From: Streptomyces sp. Edi2 | GTDB taxonomy: Bacteria; Actinomycetota; Actinomycetes; Streptomycetales; Streptomycetaceae | Assembly: GCF_040253635.1 (NCBI RefSeq) | Contig: NZ_JBEJGX010000003.1 | Location: 2,728,001-2,792,000, forward strand | Length of the DNA stretch: 64,000 nucleotides | Reading direction: 5' to 3' | Part shown: positions 8,122 through 15,472 of the stretch, in pieces | Layout: each line of letters begins with the position of its first letter | Position numbering within the stretch: position 1 is the stretch's first letter | Notes under the pieces: generated by a model | Database searches by the model: none | Told to the model about the DNA's origin: nothing | The model's input: only the letters and a program-made list of their open reading frames with translations | Program-made: the position numbers and the translations under genes

Positions 8122-8226
8122 CTCTCTGGGCTGGTCGGGCTCAGAGGTGCGTGGGGCTCTCTGGGCTGGTCGGGCTCAGAGATGTGTGGGGCTCTCTGGG
8201 CTGGTCGGGCCCAGAGGTGTGGTGGC
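8122..8226 (-). repeat. Three 35-bp tandem repeats, each able to form a hairpin
   Basis: Units start at 8122, 8157 and 8192, each beginning CTCTCTGGGCTGGTCGGGC. Within every unit CTCTGGGC pairs with a downstream GCTCAGAG or GCCCAGAG (8-bp stem, 7-base loop). The third unit carries a T-to-C change that turns a G-T wobble into a G-C pair. The array lies between a lipoprotein gene and the small secreted-protein gene on the same strand, so it would be part of any readthrough transcript. Confidence 0.85.
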
Positions 8227-8254
8227 TTGTGTCCGGGGTGAAGGTGCCGGGTGG

Positions 8255-9019
8255 TCAGCCGATGGGGTTGACGAAGGTGGCCGGGTGGGTGGCGCTCCGC
8301 TGGTCGACGAGCGTGCCCCAGGGCCATTCCACGGTCAGCGAGGTGGTCTCGTTGGGCGGGGTGACGTCCGCGAAGGCGGGCTGGTAGAAGCCGGTCTCTT
8401 CCTTGGTCATGGCGACGTTGATCGTGAAGTCGGTGCTGTCCCCGGGCTGCAGGGTGATCGAGCTGAACTTCTTCGACGAGCGGGCCAGCGACCAGCGCTC
8501 GCCGCCGTTCTCGGACTTGAGGTCCACGCCCGGGAAGCCGCCGATCTTGCAGGCGCTGCCGCCCTTGTTGGTCAGGACGATGCTGGTGGTCGTCGCGCCG
8601 CCCGCGTTCGGGTCCGGAACCGCGTCGCCGCCGGTGGCGAAGGCCGCCTTCAAGCCGGAGGTGTGGCAACGCTCGACGCCCGCCTTGCCGCCGCCGGTGG
8701 CGTGCGCGCCGCCCGACTGCTTGGCCGCACCGTCCGCCTTGGCACCGGAGCCGGCCTTGGCACCCGCCTTGGCGCCGGAGTCCGCCTGAGCCTCGGAGCC
8801 CGCCTGGGCACCGCCGTCCTGAGCTCCGTTGGAGGAGCCCGCGCCACCGGCGTCGACGGCCGCCGCACCCGCGTCCGTGCGGCCGGCGGGCTTCGCGCCG
8901 GCGGCGTCCGATCCGGAGCAGGCGGTCAGGGTGAGACCGGCGGCTGCGGTCAGAGCCGCGGCGGCAAGGCGCAGGGTGCGGCGGCGACGGGCGGTGCGGA
9001 CGGTGGCGCTGGAGCTCAT
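8255..9019 (-). CDS. DUF4232-like lipoprotein
   Basis: A 254-residue exported lipoprotein. An arginine-rich n-region (VRTARRRRTLR), a hydrophobic helix and the lipobox LTAC place the lipidated cysteine near residue 34. About 80 residues of Ala/Gly/Asp-rich linker (GAKAGAKAGSGAKADGAAK) follow, and then a C-terminal beta domain (VERCHTSGLKAAF through SIVLTNKGGSACKIGGFPGV to LTVEWPWG) characteristic of DUF4232, with two cysteines. The function is unknown; it sits on the outer face of the membrane. ATG at 9017-9019 has GGGGGA upstream. Its promoter region, leader and signal peptide are near-duplicates of those of the gene at 11086, in inverted orientation, and a small secreted-protein gene follows downstream. 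Confidence 0.85.
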   Translation of the reverse strand: MSSSATVRTARRRRTLRLAAAALTAAAGLTLTACSGSDAAGAKPAGRTDAGAAAVDAGGAGSSNGAQDGGAQAGSEAQADSGAKAGAKAGSGAKADGAAKQSGGAHATGGGKAGVERCHTSGLKAAFATGGDAVPDPNAGGATTTSIVLTNKGGSACKIGGFPGVDLKSENGGERWSLARSSKKFSSITLQPGDSTDFTINVAMTKEETGFYQPAFADVTPPNETTSLTVEWPWGTLVDQRSATHPATFVNPIG

Positions 9020-9118
9020 TGTGGGGTCCCCCGGGGCAGTCGGTGTCGTGGGTTTTCTTGCTTCCCTCGGTACGTCACCCACTCTGCCCGGGGCCCCTAT
9101 CGCCGGCCTGCCGCGGCA

Positions 9119-9134
9119 CTAACGTCCGGCTAAC
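9119..9134 (-). promoter_or_regulatory. TTAG-N7-TTAG box upstream of the DUF4232-like lipoprotein
   Basis: On the minus strand the sequence reads GTTAGCCGGACGTTAG, two GTTAG units with an 11-base period, about 100 bases before the start codon. The same box occurs before the lipoprotein genes at 11086 and 18837. Direct repeats at 11-bp spacing are typical of OmpR/PhoB-type response-regulator sites. That it binds such a regulator is inference. Confidence 0.55.
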
Positions 9135-9197
9135 ACGGGTGTGAGCAGCGGAAGGACACCCAGGAAAACCCGAAGAACCGCCGCGACAGCCCGGGTT

Positions 9198-9237
9198 CGG
9201 TTCTGTCTCTCCGACCCCGACCGGAGAGACAGAACCG
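9198..9237. terminator. 16-bp perfect hairpin
   Basis: CGGTTCTGTCTCTCCG at 9198-9213 is followed after 8 bases by its exact reverse complement at 9222-9237. There is no T-run. It stands between the lipoprotein promoter region and the 3' end of the alpha/beta hydrolase gene and may insulate the two minus-strand transcripts. Confidence 0.6.
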
Positions 9238-9243
9238 AGCAGT

Positions 9244-9357
9244 ACGAGACTCAGCATTGCGAGAAGCATGACGAGTCCCAGTGGCACGAGTCCCAGTGGC
9301 ACGAGTCCCAGCGGTACGAGAGCCAGTGGCACGAGGCTCAGCGGAACGAGGCCACGA
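9244..9357. repeat. 15-bp tandem repeat array
   Basis: Degenerate 15-bp units of the form ACGAGTCCCAGTGGC start at 9271, 9286, 9301, 9316 and 9331, with weaker copies on both sides. Because 15 is a multiple of three, both strands stay open (repeating SQWHE on plus, LVPLG on minus), but neither frame has a start region or ribosome-binding site worth calling. Confidence 0.8.
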
Positions 9358-9375
9358 CGTTGGCATGATTGCTCA

Positions 9376-10173
9376 TCAGGCAGCGGCGAGGCCGTTGAGC
9401 AGGTGGCCGAGCTCCGTCGGCGCCTGGATGTGGGCCAAGTGCCCCTGACCGGGAAGCACATGGACGTCGGCACGGGTGACGCGCTGCCGGACGTCGTCGA
9501 ACGACGTTCCGTAGGGGGCCGTTCCGTGATTGCACTGCCCGATGATCAGGTCGACACGATCCGCCCGTCGTGCCATCTCGGCCGGTGGCGGAGCCGAGTT
9601 GAGCGCAGCGAGCTCGGCGTGCGCCGGCCTGCTCAAGTGCCGCAGTTCCTCCCATCCTTGGCGGTCGGACCGCAGTGCCTCGACCTGCGCCGTGTCGAGT
9701 CCGGCGAGCTGCCGGTTCACGATCTCGACGGTGGCGTCCCAGTCCGCCGCCTCCTCAGCGGTCTGTAGATCCGGCAGTATGTGACGGCCGAACGGCCGCA
9801 TCACCGGCTCGTAGGCAATCAGCTGGTGCAGTGGACGATCGTTGGCGGCCAGTAGCGCGATCAAGCCGCCGTAGCTCCAGCCGAAGAGCGCCTGCGCGCC
9901 TTTGCACTCGTCGAGGATCACGCCGAGGTCCTCGACCTCCGCTTGCAGCGAGTACGCGCTGGTCAACGGCCCCGAGGGAGTGCGGCCCCGGCGGTTGACG
10001 ACCGTCACCGACGGCCAGGCATCGACGGCGGCCGCGACATGACGCCACCCGCGAGCGTCACTCATCGCGCCCGGGACGACGACGAGACCGGGGGCATCAG
10101 GCTCCCCGTACACCTCGACCGTGACCCAACTCCCCCCACCGACCGACAGACTTTTCTGAATCGTTTGCTCCAT
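9376..10173 (-). CDS. Alpha/beta-fold hydrolase
   Basis: A 265-residue alpha/beta hydrolase. The nucleophile elbow GWSYGG puts the catalytic serine at residue 100. An oxyanion-region VVVPGAMSDARGWRHVA lies near 31-48, an acidic residue follows in DLIIGQ near 217, and the histidine is in GQGHLAHI near 245-252. The fold is that of esterases and epoxide- or lactone-cleaving enzymes; the substrate is not evident. The ATG at 10171-10173 lies inside a 33-base palindrome shared with the divergent TetR gene. The untranslated region is very short and a TAGATT -10-like element lies just upstream, suggesting leaderless expression. Control by the adjacent TetR repressor is strongly implied. Confidence 0.88.
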   Translation of the reverse strand: MEQTIQKSLSVGGGSWVTVEVYGEPDAPGLVVVPGAMSDARGWRHVAAAVDAWPSVTVVNRRGRTPSGPLTSAYSLQAEVEDLGVILDECKGAQALFGWSYGGLIALLAANDRPLHQLIAYEPVMRPFGRHILPDLQTAEEAADWDATVEIVNRQLAGLDTAQVEALRSDRQGWEELRHLSRPAHAELAALNSAPPPAEMARRADRVDLIIGQCNHGTAPYGTSFDDVRQRVTRADVHVLPGQGHLAHIQAPTELGHLLNGLAAA

Positions 10174-10194
10174 AAATCTATTATGGAGCAAACG
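10162..10194. promoter_or_regulatory. Perfect 14-bp-arm palindrome, TetR operator
   Basis: CGTTTGCTCCATAA (10162-10175) and TTATGGAGCAAACG (10181-10194) are exact reverse complements around the 5-base centre ATCTA. The palindrome lies between the divergent hydrolase and TetR genes and contains the hydrolase start codon. Size, symmetry and position are those of a TetR-family operator controlling both directions. Confidence 0.85.
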
Positions 10195-10209
10195 CTCTAC
10201 AATGCAAGG

Positions 10210-10830
10210 GTGCCCCAGCCAACCCGTGGACGACCACGAGCCTTCGACCGCGACCGCGCGATCCTCGACGCCGCCCGCCTCTTCTGGCGACGCGGCTACT
10301 CCGGGACGTCGACCCGCGACCTCACCGCGGCCCTCGGACTCTCGACCTCCAGCCTCTACGCCGCCTTCGGCAGCAAAGCCGGGCTGTTCGAGGAAGCGGT
10401 GCGGACCTACGCCGAGCGCTATCGGGAGATCTACCGGCAGGCCGTCACCGAAAAGGACCTCCGGACCGTCATCGACCGGATCCTGACCGACTCGGTCCAC
10501 GAGTTCACCCGGCCAAGTGACGCACATCCAGGCTGTCTTCTCAGCAGCGCCGCGATGACCGACAGCACGAGCACGCTCGACACCAGCGCCCACTACGCCG
10601 AACTGCACGGCTGGAATGAGCGGGCCCTCCACGCACGCATCGAGCGAGCGGCCCAGGACGGGGAACTCGTCGCCGGGACCGACGCAACGGCCCTGACCGG
10701 AGTCGTCCAGTCCATCGTGCACGGCCTGTCCGTGCGAGCCAACCTCGGCACGCCCCACGAGGACCTGCTGGCGACGGCGCGCCTCGCCCACGAGCTGATC
10801 TGCCGACACCTCACGTCACCGACTCCCTGA
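10210..10830 (+). CDS. TetR family transcriptional regulator
   Basis: A 206-residue TetR-type repressor. The N-terminal DNA-binding domain is clear: RGRPRAFDRDRAILDAARLF and the helix-turn-helix GTSTRDLTAALGLSTSSLYA-AFGSK (residues about 8-52). A C-terminal ligand-binding helical domain begins around residue 80 and contains the PGCLLSSAA segment seen in AcrR/YxaF-like members. GTG at 10210 is preferred: a TACAAT -10 element at 10198-10203 puts the transcription start at or next to it, implying a leaderless message. An in-frame ATG at 10183 inside the operator is the alternative. Divergent from the hydrolase gene and probably repressing it and itself. Confidence 0.87.
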   Translation: MPQPTRGRPRAFDRDRAILDAARLFWRRGYSGTSTRDLTAALGLSTSSLYAAFGSKAGLFEEAVRTYAERYREIYRQAVTEKDLRTVIDRILTDSVHEFTRPSDAHPGCLLSSAAMTDSTSTLDTSAHYAELHGWNERALHARIERAAQDGELVAGTDATALTGVVQSIVHGLSVRANLGTPHEDLLATARLAHELICRHLTSPTP

Positions 10831-10980
10831 CACCTGTGGCCATGACGATGGCAACCTGACGACTGCTGCCCTGGTTCCGGTGCTGCCCCGGTTCCGGCAA
10901 GCAGTTTCGCGTCTCCAACCAGACGCCACAGACAGGTCATTCGGGTTCCTCCCGGGCGTCCTTCCGCTGCTCACAACGGT

Positions 10981-10997
10981 GTTAGCCGGACGTTAGC
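10981..10997 (+). promoter_or_regulatory. TTAG-N7-TTAG box upstream of a lipoprotein gene
   Basis: GTTAGCCGGACGTTAGC lies about 90 bases before the ATG at 11086 and is identical to the box at 9134-9119 on the other strand. The following roughly 100 bases, including TAGGGGC and AGAGTGGGTGACGTACCGAG, are also shared between the two lipoprotein promoters. An 11-bp-period direct repeat suggests a response-regulator site. Confidence 0.55.
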
Positions 10998-11085
10998 GCC
11001 GCGGCAGGCCTGCGATAGGGGCGCCGAGCAGAGTGGGTGACGTACCGAGGAGAGCACCAAACCCACTGTCCGGGGGGACCCCGAA

Positions 11086-11829
11086 ATGAGCTCCAGCACC
11101 ACTGTCCGCACCGCTCGTCGCCGCACCCTCCGCGTTGCCGCTGCGGCCCTGGTCGCAGCGGCCGGCCTTACCCTGACCGCCTGCTCCGGCGCGGATGCCG
11201 GCGGCGCGAAGTCCGCGGGCCGTACGGATGCGGGCGCAACCGCCGTCGAATCCACCGGCGCGGGCTCGTCCGCCGAGTCCAGCGGCAAGGGCTCCTCCAC
11301 CGGAGCGCAGGGCTCCGACGACCCGACGGGCTCCGGCGCCAAGGCCGACACCAAGACGGGCGCCGCAGGCAAGCAGTCGGGCGGCGCGCACACCACCGAC
11401 GGCGGCAAGACGGGATCCCCGGCCCGCACCCAGCGCCTGGCGGACGGCGTCAGCAAGGCCGAGATCTACAAGCTCGGCGACCAGCACTACCGCGCCAAGA
11501 TCGTCGCCCGCGGTTCGGTCCTGGCCACGCTGGAGACGAAGGGGCACGACGACGGGCTCGACGCCAACGACATGTTCGTCACGCTCACACTGGATGGCCA
11601 GGTCCACTCCTGGATGGGCGGCGGACACCAGGGACCGGGCACCTTCAAGCTCGCGGGCGACTGGACGGCCAAGGTCACGAAGGTCGGCGAGCTGCGCTAC
11701 CGCGCGCAGATCATCGGCCACGACGGCGTGGCCGCCACCCTGGAGACGAAGGGGCACGACGTCGGGCTCAACGCCAACGGCATCTACATCGTGCTCAGCA
11801 ACGGCGGCGTGATCAGCGCCCACGCGTAA
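11086..11829 (+). CDS. Lipoprotein with two internal C-terminal repeats
   Basis: A 247-residue exported lipoprotein. Its first 55 or so residues (VRTARRRTLRVAAAA, lipobox LTAC, then GRTDAGA) and its Gly/Ala/Ser-rich linker are close copies of the lipoprotein encoded at 8255-9019, but the C-terminal domain is different. Residues about 125-247 contain two related units, KAEIYKLGDQHYRAKIVARG...LATLETKGHDDGLDANDMFV and KVTKVGELRYRAQIIGHDG...AATLETKGHDVGLNANGIYI, each with a TLETKGHD-x-GL-x-AN core. I do not recognise this domain. It has a TTAG box upstream and a Ser/Thr kinase gene 119 bases downstream on the same strand. Confidence 0.82.
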   Translation: MSSSTTVRTARRRTLRVAAAALVAAAGLTLTACSGADAGGAKSAGRTDAGATAVESTGAGSSAESSGKGSSTGAQGSDDPTGSGAKADTKTGAAGKQSGGAHTTDGGKTGSPARTQRLADGVSKAEIYKLGDQHYRAKIVARGSVLATLETKGHDDGLDANDMFVTLTLDGQVHSWMGGGHQGPGTFKLAGDWTAKVTKVGELRYRAQIIGHDGVAATLETKGHDVGLNANGIYIVLSNGGVISAHA

Positions 11830-11869
11830 CTGCTCGCCCGGGCAGAAATCTCCCCATCCCTCACGAAGG

Positions 11870-11888
11870 GACCTCCGGATCGGAGGTC
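11870..11888. promoter_or_regulatory. 8-bp-arm inverted repeat before the kinase gene
   Basis: GACCTCCG and CGGAGGTC flank a 3-base centre GAT, about 60 bases upstream of the kinase start. It could be a regulator-binding site or a weak hairpin between the lipoprotein and kinase genes; no T-run follows. Confidence 0.45.
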
Positions 11889-11948
11889 GGGGAGACACCC
11901 CCTAGGGTGAGACCTCGGAAAATCCGGGTGCGGTGAATGGGGAGCTTG

Positions 11949-13505
11949 ATGGAGCCGTTGGAAGCTGCGGACCCACGGGCCGCCGGACCGTATCAGCTGC
12001 TGGGACGTCTGGGCTCGGGCGGGATGGGCCGGGTGTTCGTCGGAGAATCCGTGACGGGACGGCGGGTTGCCGTGAAGCTCGTACGGGAGGATCTGGCGGC
12101 CACGCCCGGGTTTCGCGACAGGTTCCGGCGCGAGGCCAAGCTCGCGATGCGGGCGGGCGGCTTCTGGACCGCGCCGGTCGTCGACGCGGACCCGGACGCC
12201 ACGATGCCGTGGATCGCAAGCCAGTACGTCGAAGGCCCCTCGCTCGACGAGCACGTCATCCAGCAGGGCCCGTTGGACGAGCCCGAGGTACGCAGGCTCG
12301 GCACGGGTCTGGCCGAGGCCATCGCCTCGTTCCACCGGGGCGGACTTGTCCACCGCGACCTCAAGCCCTCCAACGTCCTGCTCGTCGACGACGGTCCGAG
12401 GGTCATCGACTTCGGCATCTCCAAGGCCCTGGAGACCACCGGCGGTACCGATCTGACCAAGGCCGGGACCGTCCTGGGCACACCTGGCTTCATGTCGCCG
12501 GAGCAGGCGCTGGGGCAGCCGGTGGGCCCGCCCTCGGATGTCTTCTCGCTCGGCTCCCTGCTCGTCTACGCGGTCACCGGCGCCGGACCCTTCGGTGACG
12601 GGTCCTCCCACGCGCTGTTGTTCCGGGTGGTGTACGAGGCACCCGATCTCAGCGCCGTGCCGGACGGGCTGCGGGGGCTGGTGCAGGACTGTCTGCACAA
12701 GTCTCCGGAGGGTCGCCCCACCGCCGACGCGCTCCTCGCACGTCTCGCGGGCGTACCGCGGGCGCGGGTCCCCGACCCGCGCATCGCGCCGAGGCCCGTG
12801 GCGGAGACCGTTTCCGACGCGGATGCCCTGGCGGCCACCGGACCGCAGCCCGCGAGCTCAACGGCCACGACCGGGCCGTCCAAGGCACCCGCGGAGCCTG
12901 AGGCACCCGCGGCACCCGAGGCGCCCGAGGCACCCGAGGCGGCACCGCGCGGGCATCGGCCGGTTGCCGAACCGCCGGCCACCCTCCCCGCGTTCACCGT
13001 GGAGAAATGGGGCCTCGCGGCGGTCTGGCGCCGCGTGCGGTGGCCGGCCGTTTCGGCGTTGACGATCGCGTGCTTCCTGCAGTTGGTCGGAGTGATGATC
13101 CAGGGGCCCGGGCCCGCGTTCGTGGCGACCGTCTTCGTCCTGCTGCTGCATCTGCTCTACGGGGTGAAGGTTTCGTTGCCGCTCCTCAGCCCCAGGACTC
13201 TGCGGGTCGGAGCAGACGGGCTCTACGTGCGGCACGGCCCGTACACGCTCACGGTGCCCTGGCGGGACATCTCCTCCGTCACGCTCACCGGAAAGCGGAG
13301 AAGGCGCAGCATCACCCTGACGGCGGCCCTCGAAGAAGGAACGAACACCCGGGTCCCCTCCCCGCTCGACGCCGGAACGGGTGTGCTGAAGTGCACGCTC
13401 GTCTCCCCCGCGAAGAACGAGACGGGCGCCCGTCTTTACGGCCTCGATACCGCACTGCGGCACTTCGCGGGCAGCCGCTACCGGTCGCGTCCCGCCGCGG
13501 GCTGA
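11949..13505 (+). CDS. Hanks-type serine/threonine protein kinase with PH-like C-terminus
   Basis: A 518-residue protein kinase. The P-loop GSGGMG (22-27), catalytic lysine in VAVKLV (43), HRDLKPSN (135-142), DFG (154-156) and the GTPGFMSPEQ activation-segment end are all present, so it should be active. An Ala/Pro/Glu-rich linker with repeated APEAPE units follows around residues 300-335. Two hydrophobic segments (about 368-400) form a membrane hairpin, and a C-terminal beta-rich domain (TLRVGADGLYVRHGPYTLTVPWRDISSVTL) resembles bacterial PH-like domains. ATG at 11949 has GGGGAG just upstream; an ATG at 11937 in frame is possible. The lipoprotein gene upstream could encode a functional partner. 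Confidence 0.88.
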   Translation: MEPLEAADPRAAGPYQLLGRLGSGGMGRVFVGESVTGRRVAVKLVREDLAATPGFRDRFRREAKLAMRAGGFWTAPVVDADPDATMPWIASQYVEGPSLDEHVIQQGPLDEPEVRRLGTGLAEAIASFHRGGLVHRDLKPSNVLLVDDGPRVIDFGISKALETTGGTDLTKAGTVLGTPGFMSPEQALGQPVGPPSDVFSLGSLLVYAVTGAGPFGDGSSHALLFRVVYEAPDLSAVPDGLRGLVQDCLHKSPEGRPTADALLARLAGVPRARVPDPRIAPRPVAETVSDADALAATGPQPASSTATTGPSKAPAEPEAPAAPEAPEAPEAAPRGHRPVAEPPATLPAFTVEKWGLAAVWRRVRWPAVSALTIACFLQLVGVMIQGPGPAFVATVFVLLLHLLYGVKVSLPLLSPRTLRVGADGLYVRHGPYTLTVPWRDISSVTLTGKRRRRSITLTAALEEGTNTRVPSPLDAGTGVLKCTLVSPAKNETGARLYGLDTALRHFAGSRYRSRPAAG

Positions 13506-13940
13506 CGACGCCGTACGGCCACTGACGAGACGGGCGGCGCTCCGTGCCCCGTAGGGCGGAAGCCGAGCCGGACGACTGCGCAAGGAGCCGGGGTTTCCCG
13601 GGAGGGCCTGGCACACGGTCGGGTGCGGCACCAATCGCCTCAAGAGACATCGAGCCGTGCCAACCAGGTACGACACACCCGCGGTCCGCTACGAGGCTCC
13701 CGTCCTCGTTGGCAGTCCCTGAGGGGCCCTGCGACCGCGGCACTCCGTTCCTGGCCGGTTCGGAGCCGATGCACACCTCGTTCACGACGGGTGCCGCCTT
13801 CCCGGGACGGCAACACCTGATCCAGTCCCGCCCCATGACCGACGAAGAGCGCACCAGCCGCTGCGGCAACACAAGCCCCAGCTGTTCCAGTTGGCGTGGA
13901 GCCCGGCGACCACCGGCGTTCCGTGAACGGCCCGACCCGG

Positions 13941-14000
13941 GACGAGGACCTGCCGGCCCTGGACGAGGACCTGCCGGCCCTGGACGAGGACCTGCCGACC
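13941..14000. repeat. 21-bp tandem repeat, three copies
   Basis: GACGAGGACCTGCCGGCCCTG starts at 13941, 13962 and 13983, the last copy truncated. It lies in the 731-base spacer 13506-14236, between the kinase gene and the converging monooxygenase gene. Apart from this repeat and the G14 tract at 14161 I see nothing in the spacer; open frames there lack motifs and ribosome-binding sites. Confidence 0.8.
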
Positions 14001-14160
14001 CGGCGCAGCTCACGAGCCCCGCACCGGTAAGGAGGAGCCCTCACCGCCCCCGGCCACCTCCTCGGCCGAGAACACACCAGCCCAAGGTTCACTGACCTGG
14101 GGGCGGCGCCGTGAGCGGACGGCGAGCACGGCCCCGGCAGGAGACGGCCGATGCCGCCGC

Positions 14161-14174
14161 GGGGGGGGGGGGGG
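14161..14174. repeat. Homopolymer of 14 G
   Basis: An uninterrupted run of 14 G residues, followed by CGGGCCCGGG, lies 62 bases beyond the stop codon of the monooxygenase gene. Runs of this length are rare even in streptomycete DNA. They are prone to length variation and to consensus error. Confidence 0.8.
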
Positions 14175-14236
14175 CGGGCCCGGGCGCAAGCGCCGTCGAA
14201 GGCGGGAGATGGTGGGCCGGTCGGTGCCGTACTGGC

Positions 14237-15373
14237 TCAGGCGGAGGTGCTCACGTCCTCCGAGAACAGGCTGATGATCCCGGCGGGGGCGTTGGCGCCG
14301 AAGATGAAGTCGATGGTGCGGTGGGCGGCAGCAGCCGCCTTCTGGCTCCGGGGGAACATTCTGCTCTCGTGGTCGGCGAGGGCCTGCTCGATGTCGTCGG
14401 GGCGGGCTGCGGTCGCCGTACCGAGTTCGGCGCCGTCGAGCATCGCGAGATTGGCTCCGTCTCCTCCGGGGACGGTCGCGTGTGCCGCGTCGCCGAGCAG
14501 TGTGACGCCGGGGACCCGGTTCCAGCGGTGGTCGTCCGGCAGCTCGTAGATGCTGCGCAGGACGGGTGCGGACGCGCCGTCGGTGAGCAAGGCCAGCAGT
14601 TCCGGCGCCCAGCCGTCGAACTCCGCCGCCACCCGGGCCTTTGCCGCCGGGGCGTCGGTGAAGTCGATCGCATCGAACCACTCCACAGGACGGTGCAGCA
14701 CGACGTAGGTGTGGATGACATCACCGGCTTCACGGTGGGCGAGGAATCCCTTGCCCGGGACCAGGGCGTACAGGGCGCCGTTCCCGACGAGGCCGGCCAC
14801 CCGCGGGTGGGCCGTGTCGACGTCGTGAAGGTAGGTGTCGACGTAGCTCATGCCTGAGTACACCGGCCGCTCGTCCGACAGGAGCGCCCGGACCTTGGAC
14901 CAGACCCCGTCGGCGCCCACGAGGACGTCGGACACGGCCGACGAGCCATCCGCGAACGACACCTGGTGCCGTCCGTCTCCCACGGGGGTCGCCGAGACGA
15001 GCTTCTTGTCCCATCGCACCGTGCCGGGCTGCAGTGATGCGAGCAGGATCCGACGGATGTCTCCGCGCAGTGTTTCCGGCCGTGCCAGGGAACCGTCGTC
15101 CGGCCGGTCGACGACAACGCGTCCCTGCTCGTTGACGACACGTCGTGCCCCGCCGCCTCGGTGGATGACCGAGCGGTACTCCTCGGTGAGCCCGGCCATC
15201 TCGAGGGCGAGCTGGCCGTCTTCTTCGTGGAGGTCGAGTTGCCCTCCCTGGGTGCGAACGCCTGCGGACTTCTCCGCCTCGTAGACGGTGGCAGGGATGT
15301 TGTGGAGGTGCAGGATCCGGGCGAGCGTGAGTCCGCCGAGGCCGGCGCCGATGATCGAGACCGAGATCGTCAT
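14237..15373 (-). CDS. FAD-dependent monooxygenase, TetX-like
   Basis: A 378-residue group A flavoprotein monooxygenase. The N-terminal ADP-binding motif GAGLGGLTLARIL (9-21), the DG motif LVGADGVWSKVR (about 150-161) and the GD motif TLLGDAAHATVPGGDGANLA (about 295-314) are intact. The LDLHEEDGQLALEMAGL segment is typical of the TetX-like branch that hydroxylates aromatic or tetracycline-type substrates. Whether it modifies an antibiotic or a catabolic substrate cannot be decided. The ATG at 15371-15373 is followed directly by the Rossmann fold. It is divergent from a TetR gene over a 99-base region with direct-repeat operators, so it is probably repressed and ligand-inducible. Confidence 0.88.
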   Translation of the reverse strand: MTISVSIIGAGLGGLTLARILHLHNIPATVYEAEKSAGVRTQGGQLDLHEEDGQLALEMAGLTEEYRSVIHRGGGARRVVNEQGRVVVDRPDDGSLARPETLRGDIRRILLASLQPGTVRWDKKLVSATPVGDGRHQVSFADGSSAVSDVLVGADGVWSKVRALLSDERPVYSGMSYVDTYLHDVDTAHPRVAGLVGNGALYALVPGKGFLAHREAGDVIHTYVVLHRPVEWFDAIDFTDAPAAKARVAAEFDGWAPELLALLTDGASAPVLRSIYELPDDHRWNRVPGVTLLGDAAHATVPGGDGANLAMLDGAELGTATAARPDDIEQALADHESRMFPRSQKAAAAAHRTIDFIFGANAPAGIISLFSEDVSTSA

Positions 15374-15419
15374 GGTGATTCCTTCTCCGTTGGTTCGCTT
15401 TCGCTTCCCCGCTCCCTGC

Positions 15420-15466
15420 GACGAACATTGTTCTATTGACGATCATTGTTCGTCAACGGCTAGAGT
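15420..15466 (+). promoter_or_regulatory. Operator with two GACGAWCATTGTTC repeats and promoter
   Basis: GACGAACATTGTTC (15420-15433) is repeated as GACGATCATTGTTC (15438-15451) with an 18-base period. Each half is itself nearly palindromic (GAACA-TT-GTTC), and the outer GACGAACA and TGTTCGTC ends also pair. A TTGACG -35 (15436) and TAGAGT -10 (15461) for the TetR gene overlap the repeats. This is a convincing autoregulated TetR operator between the divergent genes. Confidence 0.78.
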
Positions 15467-15472
15467 GGTGTC

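Noticed and set aside
8122..8226. Possible CRISPR array
   Set aside because: The 35-bp units abut each other without spacers and no cas gene is in the window.
9141..9368. 75-codon SQWHE-repeat protein
   Set aside because: Open only because of the 15-bp repeats; no ribosome-binding site and both strands are equally open.
13544..14095. 183-codon plus-strand frame after the kinase gene
   Set aside because: Proline/arginine-rich translation, a 21-bp repeat in the middle and no start signal; judged non-coding.
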